Virus record (IMG/VR): IMGVR_UViG_3300025506_000039
Coordinates: 1 to 29,011 of that record
Length of the DNA stretch: 29,011 nt
Source: a virus
Strand: one strand, 5' to 3'
The position numbers and the translations under genes are program-made. The first letter of the stretch is position 1; the number at the start of each line of letters is the position of its first letter. Below are positions 20,063 to 28,998 of this stretch, piece after piece. The notes beneath the pieces were generated by a model. That model worked only from the letters and a program-made list of their open reading frames with translations, did not search any database and had not been told where the DNA came from.

Positions 20063-21913
20063 ATGTTCATTTACCGCACGACCACGATGCCGACCCTCGC
20101 GAAGCTCATGGAATTGGAGCGGATCGTCGCCATCGACGGAGCCGGCCCCAATCAGCCCGTCAGTGGCGGAACCGTTCGGGCCGTCGTGGTGGGGGAGTGT
20201 CTTCAGGGTCCGTTCGTCCCCACGGTCGTGAACGCCCCGAGCGACATCACCAACTACTTCGTCGGCAACCCCGACAACTTCGACATCATCAGCCAGAGCG
20301 GGTTCGACCCGACGACGGCCGTGCAGGACGGTTCCGGCGTGGCGTTCGACGGGAACCTCTCGGCAGAACTGAAGGGCAAGACGTTCAGTGGACTGGTGAT
20401 CCAGCGCGTCGACTGCGACATGGTCCAGGGCGATTCGTCGACCACCAAGGCGTACATGGCGTTCACCGTCACGGTGGCATCTGCTGACCAGGTGGCGACG
20501 GGCGGGACATACGGTTCGACCAACAAGGAGATCGTGATTCCGTCGGGCACGCGGTTCGGCAACGCCGCCCTCGGGAGCGCGGCCGAAATCGTCGCGCTGT
20601 CGCAACAGATCACGATTCCAGCCGGGACCCCCCTCACGGCCGCGAACGTCATCGCCTGCGCCATCAGTTTCACGCAAGACCCGGCGAGTGCCCAGCTCAC
20701 CTACGTGACCAGCGGAGCCACGACGGGCGCCACGGCGTTCTACGTGAAGGGCACGGCGGCGGCATCGGCCGTCATCACGACCGCCATCGACACCACGATC
20801 CCGGGTGTCCAGTCGACCATTTCGGCCAGTGGGGTCAGCACCATCGGACTCGCCGGAACCGGCGTTGCGGCCCACGCGCCCGCGGGCGGCGGCGCGGCCC
20901 CGAGTCCCGACACGCTCGCGAACCGCATCACCCTCAACTACGCGGCGGCCATCACCAAGACGTTGCCGGGTGTTCTCGCGACCAATGACATCGTGGCGAT
21001 CTGGTCGGCGCGCAACTACCAGACCAACGGCTTGACTCCCGACGGCGCCAAGACGATGCGGTTGAACCTCTGGAACAATGCGATTCAGTCCAGCACGGTC
21101 GGACGCGGGCGCGTCGCCTGCGTGACCTCGGCCCCGGCGACCAGCAGCACCAGCACCGAGCAGACGACCGTGAAGGGCGTCTACGAGGGCCTGGTGGCGA
21201 ACGACGTCATCACGGGCGCCGACGCCGACCGCTACTGGCTCAGTGGTCCCTACGTCCAGGTCTTCAGCACCGAACTGAACGCCGACATCGTCATCAGTGT
21301 CTGCGGCAGCCGGGCCTGCATGAAGGTCAATCTGGCGAACAACGGTCAGTCCGAATACCAGACCAGCGTGGGCAGCCCCGAGAACGCCAGCATCCAAGCC
21401 GTCGACGCTCAGGAGCCTTGCTTCGCCGCCAACCCCATGCAGGACGCGGACTTCGTCGCCATGAAGGCGGCTGGGGTCGCGTGGTTCGTGCAGGATCGCG
21501 TTGCCGGCTGGTGGTTCTACAGCGGCGTCACCGCGGCGAACCCGATCACCTACGAGAACCGCGTCTCCGACAACCGCCGCAGCTTCGCGGACGAGATCCA
21601 GGACATGATCTTCGGGCTGGGCACGCCCTACTCGAAGAAGCCCGGTACTCCGCAGCGGGCCGACTCCTACATGCAGGACATCACGACCTACGTGGACAAC
21701 CTCGTGAATCCACCGGTCGGCGACAGCCGCGCGATGGCGGCGCAGGTGCTCGACGGCGCAGCAGCGGGCAACAGCCAGGATCTCAACTCCCACGGCGTCT
21801 ATCTGTTCGAGGCCGACGTGACGATGTACGGCGATATGAACGACATCGTCATCAAGACCATGATCGGCCCGAACGTCATCATCAGCCAGGCCACCTCGAC
21901 GGCCGGCACGTAA
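20063..21913 (+). CDS. Contractile tail sheath protein
   Basis: A 616-residue protein with AGGAG (20050-20054) eight bases before ATG 20063. Near the N-terminus it has TVRAVVVGECLQGP and then PSDITNYFVG, the usual sheath opening (a V-G-x-x-x-x-G-P turn and a D-x-x-x-x-F-G loop). The C-terminal domain (NRVSDNRRSFADEIQDMIFG and TPQRADSYMQDITTYVDNLV) is the helical region that mediates inter-subunit contacts. A Ser/Thr/Ala-rich middle (~residues 130-300) is probably the exposed insertion domain. Length is close to T4 gp18 (659). It is followed at once by the tube gene, the standard myovirus order. This gene is the main evidence that the tail is contractile. Confidence 0.8.
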   Translation: MFIYRTTTMPTLAKLMELERIVAIDGAGPNQPVSGGTVRAVVVGECLQGPFVPTVVNAPSDITNYFVGNPDNFDIISQSGFDPTTAVQDGSGVAFDGNLSAELKGKTFSGLVIQRVDCDMVQGDSSTTKAYMAFTVTVASADQVATGGTYGSTNKEIVIPSGTRFGNAALGSAAEIVALSQQITIPAGTPLTAANVIACAISFTQDPASAQLTYVTSGATTGATAFYVKGTAAASAVITTAIDTTIPGVQSTISASGVSTIGLAGTGVAAHAPAGGGAAPSPDTLANRITLNYAAAITKTLPGVLATNDIVAIWSARNYQTNGLTPDGAKTMRLNLWNNAIQSSTVGRGRVACVTSAPATSSTSTEQTTVKGVYEGLVANDVITGADADRYWLSGPYVQVFSTELNADIVISVCGSRACMKVNLANNGQSEYQTSVGSPENASIQAVDAQEPCFAANPMQDADFVAMKAAGVAWFVQDRVAGWWFYSGVTAANPITYENRVSDNRRSFADEIQDMIFGLGTPYSKKPGTPQRADSYMQDITTYVDNLVNPPVGDSRAMAAQVLDGAAAGNSQDLNSHGVYLFEADVTMYGDMNDIVIKTMIGPNVIISQATSTAGT

Positions 21914-21922
21914 GGAGCGACC

Positions 21923-22369
21923 ATGTCGTCTGACTACCGAGTTCTAGGCCGAGACACCAACATCCGGGTCACTCAGAGCGGGATCCTCCTGACCGAGATC
22001 ACCGCCATCAAGAACCTGGACGTCGGCCCCGAGTTGACCTTGCTGTCCGAGGGCTTCCTGGGCGAGCAGGCCGACCGCCACCGGGAAGTCTTCAAGGCGG
22101 TGGATGTCAGCTTCGTCGTCGAGCCCGAGGGTGAGTCGATCTTCCAGCTGCAAAACGCCATCTACCAGCGGGCGCGAAGCGGGCAGGCCAACGCCCTCCA
22201 GATCAACCTGGGGTACAGAATCCAGTTCCCATCGGGCGTCATCTTCCGCATGACCCTGCCGGACCTGAAGTTCTCCGACCCCGGCAAGCTCGCGAACGCG
22301 GGCCGCGAGTCGTTCCTCGCCATGAGCTTCGCGGGCAAGACCGACCGCTACATCCCGAATTTTACGTAA
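21923..22369 (+). CDS. Tail tube protein
   Basis: A 148-residue protein with GGAG just before ATG 21923. It has the features of contractile-phage tube proteins: mainly beta, with an early strand (NIRVTQSGILLTEITAIKNL), a middle EVFKAVDVSFVVEPEGESIF leading into a short helix, and strands LQINLGYRIQFP and VIFRMTLPDL toward the end. Hexameric rings of this protein stack inside the sheath. Size (about 150) and position between sheath and chaperone are those expected. Confident from synteny and fold pattern. Confidence 0.78.
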   Translation: MSSDYRVLGRDTNIRVTQSGILLTEITAIKNLDVGPELTLLSEGFLGEQADRHREVFKAVDVSFVVEPEGESIFQLQNAIYQRARSGQANALQINLGYRIQFPSGVIFRMTLPDLKFSDPGKLANAGRESFLAMSFAGKTDRYIPNFT

Positions 22370-22396
22370 CCGACCCAACGACAGAGGAGGCCACCG

Positions 22397-22801
22397 ATGT
22401 CAGACAATCCGATGACCCTTGGGGCGCAGGCGGCTGCCGCCATCTCGTCCCTTCCCCGCAAGACCTGGACGATCCCGGAGTCGGCCCGCAATGGCACGAC
22501 CGACCCCGGCACCATCACGCTTCGCCACTTGACGTTTGCCGAAGAGAAGGCGGCGCTGGAAGCGCACGAGCACGGCGGTGGCAGCTATCTCCCCGAAGGA
22601 GCGATGCGCGCCCTCTGTGCCGCCGACGGCAAGCCCCTGACGTGGACCGACAATCAGATCGAGAGCTTCTTCAAATCTCTGTCACCCAAGACCCGCGACC
22701 TCGTCGAGCGTGCCTTCGGTAACTTCTGCATCCCGAACAAGAAGGAACAGGACGATTTTTTAGCCAGCGGGACAACCGAACCGTCAGCGCAAAACTCCTA
22801 G
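22397..22801 (+). CDS. Tail assembly chaperone, zero-frame product
   Basis: ATG 22397 follows GAGGAGG; 134 residues. It is Ala/Glu-rich with a helical core (TLRHLTFAEEKAALEAHEHG, then ALCAADGKPLTWTDNQIESF and LSPKTRDLVERAFGNF), as in chaperones analogous to lambda gpG or T4-like gp24-type products that keep the tape measure soluble. It lies between tube and tape measure. Near its 3' end a slippery T TTT TTA (22756-22762) allows a -1 shift into a second frame that continues to 22950, so two products are expected in a fixed ratio. Confidence 0.75.
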   Translation: MSDNPMTLGAQAAAAISSLPRKTWTIPESARNGTTDPGTITLRHLTFAEEKAALEAHEHGGGSYLPEGAMRALCAADGKPLTWTDNQIESFFKSLSPKTRDLVERAFGNFCIPNKKEQDDFLASGTTEPSAQNS

Positions 22802-22950
22802 ACTCACTGTGGGACGACGTCGTCTACATAGCTCGATACGGACACCAACCCTTCAGCGAAATAGTCAGCCGACCGCGTTCTGAAATCACCAAGATCAAAG
22901 AAGCCCTCGGGCGGCTGGTGGACCAAGAGAACAGCAAGCGAACCACCTAA
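22397..22950 (+). CDS. Tail assembly chaperone, -1 frameshift fusion product
   Basis: Ribosomes slipping back one base at T TTT TTA (22756-22762) enter the frame starting with AGC 22762 and read 62 further codons to TAA 22948-22950, giving a product of about 184 residues. The extension (SQRDNRTVSAKLLDSLWDDV, then VYIARYGHQPFSEIVSRPRS and a helical EITKIKEALGRLVDQE) reads as well-formed protein, while the extension has no start codon or ribosome-binding site of its own. This mirrors the lambda G/GT frameshift arrangement, where the longer form recruits the tape measure. Tape measure starts six bases after the fusion stop. The logic is strong; the frameshift rate and exact slip codon are inferred. 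Confidence 0.8.
22756..22762 (+). promoter_or_regulatory. -1 ribosomal slippery site T TTT TTA
   Basis: The heptamer fits the X XXY YYZ pattern in the frame of the chaperone gene (GAT TTT TTA). The palindrome GACGACGTCGTC at 22813-22824 lies about 50 bases downstream; it could contribute structure but is farther than the usual 5-9 base spacing. Confidence 0.78.
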
Positions 22951-22956
22951 GCCAGC

Positions 22957-24819
22957 ATGTCCGACAACACGACACACGTTGAGGGTCTGGACTTCACGGT
23001 CCAGGACCACGCGACGGCGCCCGCCGAGCACATGGCGAAGGCGTTCGAGCGCGTTCACCACGCGGCCGAGGCGACGACCCGCAAGCTCGGCGAGATGACC
23101 CATCACGCCGCCATGTCGGGGCTGGCGATGGTGGGACTCGGGTTCGGGTTCCGCGAAGTCGCGAAGTTCGCGGGCGACGCCAATCTCGAACTCGAACACG
23201 CGGCCAAGAAGATCGCGGGTGTCCAGTTCGCGTTCAGCAATTGGAAGGCGGGGACCACCGGACAGGAGAAGTGGAACGAGTCCATGGTGGACGCCTCCCG
23301 CATCCTGGCGAAGCTGGAGCCCGCCGTGTCCAGACTGAAGATGACCAGAGCCGATCTGGCCGAGATCTACAAGTCTCAGGCGATGATGTCGGAGCGGTAT
23401 CGGCAGAGCGAGGCCCAGCAGCTCGACCTGACGGAGAAGCTGGGCGCCACCCAGAAGGTGCTGGGCATCAATGCCGAGGCGGCCGGCGACATGATCGCCC
23501 GGGCCGCCATGACGGGCGCCATCCCACTGCGCAGTCAACTCGGTCGTTATCTGGCGGCCAGCGTCGGCGATCTCAAGAAGTTCAAGCACGAGTCGGAGGC
23601 GTTGCGGTTCGAGAAGCTCAAGAAGGCGCTGGGCGACATGCTGCCGGCTGCGGCCGGGATGGGGAAGGGGATCGAGGGCAGCATGTTCGACGCCAAGAAG
23701 GCCCTGAACGACTTGACCCGCGACCTGACCGGCCCGGTATTCCAGCAGGTCACGAAGGACGTGGCCGAATGGGCACACAAACTGGCCGAAGTGCGGGAGA
23801 ACGGCCAGAGTGCCGCGGCCGAATGGGGTGGGAAGCTCGTGACGGCGTTCGGCTACCTGAAGGACGCGACGGCCTTCATCGCCGACCACTGGAAGACCAT
23901 CGCGGGCATCTGGGTCGCGACGAAGCTCACTGGGGGGCTACAGGGGCTCTCGACGAAATTCGGCGCGGCAGGAGCGGCGGCGGGCGGCGCAAGCGCGACC
24001 GGCACAATGAACGTCTCGGCCGGCGTCGTGAACGTGTCGGGTGGCGCCGCCGCGGCCCTGGGCGGGACGACGGCCGCGGCCATCGGCGACAAGCTGAAGC
24101 CAGGACTCGCCAGCACGGTGGGGAAGCTGGCGGGCTTTGCCGCGAAGGCCGGCATGGTCACGGAAGCGCTTGGCGGGCTCTATCTGGGGCTCCAGGCCGC
24201 CGCCACCGAGCTGGACGAGTGGCACACCAAGAGCATCAACAGGGACGCGCAGTTCGGAGAGGGCAGCGCGATCCGAGGCGGACTAGGCGCCAACGCGGCC
24301 GAGGCCATCCAGGCGTTCCGCGAGGCCGCCGACAAGGACCTGCAGGCGGGAAGTGAAAGTCTCGCGACCGCCAAGGCTGCCAAAGCCGCCTACACGAAAC
24401 TGCGCGGCGTCTACGGCGCCGGGGTCATCGGTGAGGGCGGCAAGGTCAACATCGAGGCCGCCAAGGACGCCTACGGCGCGATGGACCTGGAGACGCGCAA
24501 GAAGCAACTCTCTGGCCTCGGGCTCGACATCGATAAAGCCTGGTACAACACCGACCAAGTGCAGACGGCGTTCGCCGACCGGCTCGCGCAGGTGTTGGCG
24601 ACTCTTCTTGGGGCTGGCGCGAACGCGCCCGGTGCGACTGCTGACAGCAAGAAGAAGCTCACGGCCGCGCCCGTCACTCAGATCAACGTCGCCCACATGG
24701 AGATCACGCAAGAGTTCAAGCAGGCCGATCCCGACCGCGTCTTCCACAATGTCCCGCGTGACATCGCCGACATGCTGCGGAACCCACGCGGTAGCAACGT
24801 CCCGGCGGTGCCAGGATGA
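22957..24819 (+). CDS. Tail tape measure protein
   Basis: A 620-residue protein. It has long Ala/Lys/Glu-rich helices, hydrophobic stretches near residues 45-70 (HAAMSGLAMVGLGFGFREVA) and around 300-320 (AFIADHWKTIAGIWVATKLT), and a Gly/Ala-rich low-complexity zone (~330-370), all usual for tape measures. At roughly 1.5 angstroms per residue the tail would be near 90 nm, short for a myovirus. The C-terminal part ends in a Pro/Gly segment. No lysozyme or peptidase motif is evident, so it does not look like a cell-wall-degrading tape measure. Position after the frameshifted chaperone confirms identity. Stop overlaps the next start (ATGA). Confidence 0.82.
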   Translation: MSDNTTHVEGLDFTVQDHATAPAEHMAKAFERVHHAAEATTRKLGEMTHHAAMSGLAMVGLGFGFREVAKFAGDANLELEHAAKKIAGVQFAFSNWKAGTTGQEKWNESMVDASRILAKLEPAVSRLKMTRADLAEIYKSQAMMSERYRQSEAQQLDLTEKLGATQKVLGINAEAAGDMIARAAMTGAIPLRSQLGRYLAASVGDLKKFKHESEALRFEKLKKALGDMLPAAAGMGKGIEGSMFDAKKALNDLTRDLTGPVFQQVTKDVAEWAHKLAEVRENGQSAAAEWGGKLVTAFGYLKDATAFIADHWKTIAGIWVATKLTGGLQGLSTKFGAAGAAAGGASATGTMNVSAGVVNVSGGAAAALGGTTAAAIGDKLKPGLASTVGKLAGFAAKAGMVTEALGGLYLGLQAAATELDEWHTKSINRDAQFGEGSAIRGGLGANAAEAIQAFREAADKDLQAGSESLATAKAAKAAYTKLRGVYGAGVIGEGGKVNIEAAKDAYGAMDLETRKKQLSGLGLDIDKAWYNTDQVQTAFADRLAQVLATLLGAGANAPGATADSKKKLTAAPVTQINVAHMEITQEFKQADPDRVFHNVPRDIADMLRNPRGSNVPAVPG

Positions 24820-26141
24820 CGACCTTCGCCGAACAAAACGCGCAGGGCAACGCCTCCGACCAGGACTCGACCTCGCAGGGCCACGTCCAGATCATCCCGC
24901 TCGAAGGCACGCTGCCCACCATCGACCTGTGGGCCAGCGCGTTGCCGCTCAAGGGGATGGAGTTCCCAGGCGAGCAACGAATCTCGACGGGATACTACGT
25001 CGGCAACCCGGTGGCGACGCAGCAGCTCGGCGGCCCCACGAAACCGCCCAGCACGTGGATGGGGCATTGGATGGACGTCGACCTGGGCGAAGGTGGCGCC
25101 CGCGCACTGGTGCTCCAGTTCGAGAACCTGCGGGATCTCGGGATCCCGGTCGAGGTCCGCTGGGGTGGGCGGAACCTCGCGGCCGGCGAAGACCCGGCGG
25201 TGGTTCGCCGCGGTCTCATCAAGAAGTTCACGCCGAAGTACAATCGGCTCCAGGACGTCGAGTGGACGTGCGAGTGGGCGTGGCGAGGCGAGACCCAGCA
25301 GACGAAGCCGCCCACGTTCGCGTCCGATTCGTTCGCGACCAGCAACGACTTCTCGGCCCTACAGGACCAATTGGTCACTACTCAGGCCGATACTGAATCG
25401 TGGATGGACGTCGCGTGGGGCATCCTCGGAACTGGCGCCAATGCGATGCTGACCGTCTCGGACGCGCTCGACGACGTGCAAAGTTCCATCGCGAGCGGCA
25501 TCAACTTGATTGATGGTGCCAGCGACATGCTGTCACAGATGGCCAGCCTGCCGAGCAACATCGCCGATCGCGTGCGCGGCATCTGTGCCCGCATCATCAT
25601 CGCGTGCGCGAACGGCCGCGCGGCCCTGGGGGAGTTCTGCGGGCTCTGGCCCGGCGTCGAGGGCATCGCGACTGGCCAGGACATCACGGCGACCGGCGCG
25701 TTCATCAACCAGCAGGCCGGGCAGGCGAAGCTGGCGATGTTCCCGCACGATGACCCGCTGGAGCACCTCGACGGGCAGACGGCACAGTACGACCTGATCC
25801 GGTCCTGGGATCTGCTGGCCCAGCAGGCTGCCACGGCCTCGGCGACCATCGCGAGCCAGCAGGTCCCGGACATTATCGCGATCGTGAGACCGGCGGCCGG
25901 GACGGACCTGCGGGATCTCGCCGTCACCTACTACGGCAACGCGGACGACTGGATAGTGATCGCCGACTACAACGACCTCGACAGCTCGGAGGTGCCCGCG
26001 ACCGCGTCCGGTCCTAGCGACGACGGAGCGCCGCCAATCTACATTCCTCGCCTGACGAGCGACGTGGCGCTGCTCAATGATCTGTGGGGCGACAGCGGCA
26101 CCACGACTTCTACATCCGGCTCGGGGGTGCCGTCGTCGTGA
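24816..26141 (+). CDS. Baseplate hub-proximal protein with LysM-like C-terminus
   Basis: A 441-residue protein from an ATGA overlap. The N-terminal ~190 residues form a probable beta domain (PGEQRISTGYYVGNPVATQQ, LVLQFENLRDLGIPVEVRWG), the middle is helical, and the C-terminus contains PAAGTDLRDLAVTYYGNADD and WIVIADYNDLDSSE followed by PIYIPR, which is the LysM-type/T4 gp53-type pattern of tail-baseplate connector proteins. The middle segment is rich in small residues with a cysteine-rich stretch. In P2- and Mu-like phages such proteins link tube and hub. It precedes the hub gene directly. Confident as a baseplate protein; exact homologue uncertain. Confidence 0.7.
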   Translation: MTTFAEQNAQGNASDQDSTSQGHVQIIPLEGTLPTIDLWASALPLKGMEFPGEQRISTGYYVGNPVATQQLGGPTKPPSTWMGHWMDVDLGEGGARALVLQFENLRDLGIPVEVRWGGRNLAAGEDPAVVRRGLIKKFTPKYNRLQDVEWTCEWAWRGETQQTKPPTFASDSFATSNDFSALQDQLVTTQADTESWMDVAWGILGTGANAMLTVSDALDDVQSSIASGINLIDGASDMLSQMASLPSNIADRVRGICARIIIACANGRAALGEFCGLWPGVEGIATGQDITATGAFINQQAGQAKLAMFPHDDPLEHLDGQTAQYDLIRSWDLLAQQAATASATIASQQVPDIIAIVRPAAGTDLRDLAVTYYGNADDWIVIADYNDLDSSEVPATASGPSDDGAPPIYIPRLTSDVALLNDLWGDSGTTTSTSGSGVPSS

Positions 26142-28270
26142 GCGAGCCTCGCCTTTATCGCCCAGCGTGGTTTATGCGTCTCTACGTCCGTCTGGAGGAC
26201 TTCGGACAGACCGACGACTCCAGCGCGCAGGACGGATCGAAGCCCTACAGCGACGCCTCGACGACGCAACTCACACAGTCGGCCGCCACCGAAAGCCAGC
26301 TCGCACAGGAGTCGGCTGGCGGTGGGTACTGTACGGCGACCCGGGCGAGTCTGATGTCTCTGTCGAGCCAACTTCAGCGCAGCGTCGCCAAGGGCAGTAC
26401 GAAGTCGTCGGCGGGCGACAACGGCAAGGCCGACGAGTTCTCGGTGAATTTCGTGACGGCCCCCATGGAGTTGTCGATCGAAGACAAAGGCTTCCGCGAG
26501 GCGGACGTCCTGGAGGCGTCGTTCCCGTTCGTCGACATGCCGCTGAATCCGTTGATCGTGCGCGAGATTCGCGTCGAGGGCTGGGTCGGGACCGTGAAGG
26601 CTGTCGACTTCGCGAGCCCGCAGAACTGGCACCTCGAACCCCGCATGTCGAAGACCAGTGTGCTGCGATTCAACGGCTACGTGGACCTGCCCGAGATGGA
26701 AGCCGACGAGAACGCCAACACGGTCCACATCAAGGCGCGCAGCTATATCGCAGTCCTGATCGACGGCAAGATTAACCCACACGCCAAGGCGTATCGCATC
26801 CAGGGCACCGAGGAGAAGCTGACCGCCTACATCAACCGCATTTTGTCGCTGTACCCGCCGACCTCGGGCGACACCGGCGGCGACCCTTTCCGCGCCTACT
26901 GGTACGCGAGCCCGGCCGAGAAAGAGCCGACGCTAGGGGCAAAGACGCTGTACCGCTCGCTCCAGACGGCCAAGAGCCGCAACCAGAACGCGGGCCAGCC
27001 ACAGACCCAGCAGGCCAACTCGCAAGCCGATCCGGCCAATGAAGGGGCAGACCCCCAGGGCCAGGGCGGAACCGCCGGCACCGCCACGATGCCCCCCAAG
27101 GCGGTGAGCGACGACGGCATGAGCATCTGGGATCTCATCACACAGGCGTGCGAGTTGTGCGGTGTCCTGCCGATGTACAAGCCCAGCCTGCCGCCGTTCG
27201 CAGGTCCAGACGGCAAAGACATCGACCCCGCGAACTGTCTGCTCATCACACCCCCCGAGGCGTTCGCCGACGACGTGTCGAGCGCGACTCAGATCGCCGG
27301 AGGCGCACGGGATGGGTTTTCCCGCCAGTTCACGAAGGACGGCGGCGGCATCATCAAGTCAGACGTCCGCTTCATGGTCTGGGGCCACAACTTGAGCAAG
27401 ATGAAACTGGCCCGCCAGATGGGGAAGTTGCGACCCGCTGGCGTCGAGGTGCGGGGCTACAACATCGACGCCGACACGCCGGCCCTGGTCGCGCGCTTCC
27501 CGCAGCACAACCCGAAGAAGCCCAAGGGCAAGGGACGCTCCGCCCACAAGATGACCGAGAAGGGGGGCGGCAAGATCGACGTGATCCGCACATTCGTCAT
27601 GAAGGGCGTGCGGAATCAGCAGATGCTCGATGATGCCGCCAAGTCGATCTACCAGCAGCTCTGCCGGCCCGAGCTGACGATGAGCCTGGAGACCGACGAA
27701 CTGGCCAGCTACATCGACCCCGCGGCGTCCATGCAGGCCGGCAGCCTCGTCGAGAACCACAACGACAACCCCGACATCCTGCGACTCTGCGCCGGCACGC
27801 CCGTGCATGTCGTGGTGGCGAAGAAGTCGACGAATCCGAACGACCTCACGATCTGTAGCCTCTCGGAGTTCTACGACCTTGGGGGCGATCAGATCACGGA
27901 ACTGCTGACCAAGCAGAACGACCGCTGGGGCGCGTTTCGCGTCGACGGGACGATGGGCCAGCAGAGTATCGAGGCCACGGCGCGAAAGATTCAGGCGGCG
28001 TACCGGGCGGCACGGCTCCCGAGCGTCTACTACTGCAAGGCCATCCGGCTGCAATTCAAAGCCGAGGACGAGTTCTTCCACTGTTCGATGGAGCTGGCGA
28101 ACTACATGCCGGTCAACGACCCGTCCAATATGGACGCCGACACGCAGGCCGCGAACGACGAGCGCAAGAAGAAGCCGACCTCACTGGCCGATAAGCAGGC
28201 GGCGGCACAGGCCCAGACGACGGCCGCCATCACCGACCGGGTCGCTCGCCAATCTACGGGGGGCATCTGA
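26138..28270 (+). CDS. Baseplate hub protein (gp27/gpD-like)
   Basis: GTG 26138 overlaps the preceding stop (GTGA), giving 710 residues; the frame open from 26084 is the wrong start because it overlaps coding sequence. Early it has FSVNFVTAPMELSIEDKGFR and then a strand-rich hub half (FNGYVDLPEMEADENANTVH, IKARSYIAVLIDGKIN). A Gln/Asn/Ala-rich insertion at about 285-320 separates it from the second half, and the C-terminus is Ala/Gln-rich and helical. The pair of similar beta domains is how T4 gp27 and P2 gpD hubs are built. It sits between the LysM-type protein and the spike, as expected. At 710 residues it is longer than typical hubs (~350-400), largely through insertions. Confidence 0.7.
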   Translation: MSEPRLYRPAWFMRLYVRLEDFGQTDDSSAQDGSKPYSDASTTQLTQSAATESQLAQESAGGGYCTATRASLMSLSSQLQRSVAKGSTKSSAGDNGKADEFSVNFVTAPMELSIEDKGFREADVLEASFPFVDMPLNPLIVREIRVEGWVGTVKAVDFASPQNWHLEPRMSKTSVLRFNGYVDLPEMEADENANTVHIKARSYIAVLIDGKINPHAKAYRIQGTEEKLTAYINRILSLYPPTSGDTGGDPFRAYWYASPAEKEPTLGAKTLYRSLQTAKSRNQNAGQPQTQQANSQADPANEGADPQGQGGTAGTATMPPKAVSDDGMSIWDLITQACELCGVLPMYKPSLPPFAGPDGKDIDPANCLLITPPEAFADDVSSATQIAGGARDGFSRQFTKDGGGIIKSDVRFMVWGHNLSKMKLARQMGKLRPAGVEVRGYNIDADTPALVARFPQHNPKKPKGKGRSAHKMTEKGGGKIDVIRTFVMKGVRNQQMLDDAAKSIYQQLCRPELTMSLETDELASYIDPAASMQAGSLVENHNDNPDILRLCAGTPVHVVVAKKSTNPNDLTICSLSEFYDLGGDQITELLTKQNDRWGAFRVDGTMGQQSIEATARKIQAAYRAARLPSVYYCKAIRLQFKAEDEFFHCSMELANYMPVNDPSNMDADTQAANDERKKKPTSLADKQAAAQAQTTAAITDRVARQSTGGI

Positions 28271-28998
28271 TGCCGCACGCATTCGGCACCGCGATTCGGC
28301 GGAACATCGATCCCCACGCGCTCGGCAAGGCGATCGCGCAGCCGGGGCTTGACCAGCGCTACTGGTGCAGCCAGGCGATCGTCGCCACCGTCGACACCGA
28401 GACGGGCGAGATAGACCCGACGGACAACCACGCGATCTACTGTGACAGTGCGGGCGTCGACGTGGACGTGGAGTTGCAGCCGCTCGGCCAGCCCTGTACC
28501 TGCAAATACGCCGGCATTTCGGCGGGCGACGTGACGATCTACGCGCCGATCCGACCCGGCGATCTCGTGCTGGCGGAGTGCCCCGACGGCGACCTGACGA
28601 CGCCCGTCATCACCCACATCTTTCACAGCCGCTCGCGCCGTCAGCCCGTCAGCGGCGGGAAGCCCATCTTCGACAACAACCGCTTGCTCGTCTACGCCAA
28701 GAATGTCCCGATCGACATCCGCAACGCGGGCGGCGTTCAGGTGTTGATCGAACAGGACGGAACCGTCACGACGACCGCCAAGGCGATCAAGCAGGGCTCG
28801 ACGAACGCCGCGAATCATGCCGTGCTGGGCGACACCTACACGACGCAGTGGCAGGAGTTTCTCACTGGCCTGCAGGCGTACATCGCAGGCATCAAGGCCG
28901 TGGCGGACCCGTCCAACGCTTCAACTCCGCCCTTCGCCGCAATCCTGACTCAGCTTCAAGGCGAGACATTCGTTTCACCCAAGGTGACACTCGAATGA
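28270..28998 (+). CDS. Baseplate spike protein (gpV/gp45-like)
   Basis: ATG 28270 overlaps the hub stop (TGATG); 242 residues. The N-terminal ~125 residues look like an OB fold used by spike proteins to join the hub (IYAPIRPGDLVLAECPDGDL, then TTPVITHIFH). The following part has short beta repeats (LLVYAKNVPIDIRNAGGVQV, LIEQDGTVTTTAKAI) compatible with the triple-stranded beta-helix needle. The C-terminal ~60 residues are helical (TTQWQEFLTGLQAYIAGIKA). No C-terminal His-x-His metal tip is visible. Confident as spike by order and pattern. Its stop overlaps the next start (ATGA). Confidence 0.72.
   Translation: MPHAFGTAIRRNIDPHALGKAIAQPGLDQRYWCSQAIVATVDTETGEIDPTDNHAIYCDSAGVDVDVELQPLGQPCTCKYAGISAGDVTIYAPIRPGDLVLAECPDGDLTTPVITHIFHSRSRRQPVSGGKPIFDNNRLLVYAKNVPIDIRNAGGVQVLIEQDGTVTTTAKAIKQGSTNAANHAVLGDTYTTQWQEFLTGLQAYIAGIKAVADPSNASTPPFAAILTQLQGETFVSPKVTLE

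Noticed and set aside
20018-21793. Long - strand open frame of 591 codons
   Set aside because: Antisense to the sheath gene; composition is Arg/Gly/Asp-rich shadow sequence without recognisable motifs.
22804-23889. Long - strand open frame of 361 codons
   Set aside because: Antisense to the tape measure gene and the frameshift extension; no native-looking segments.
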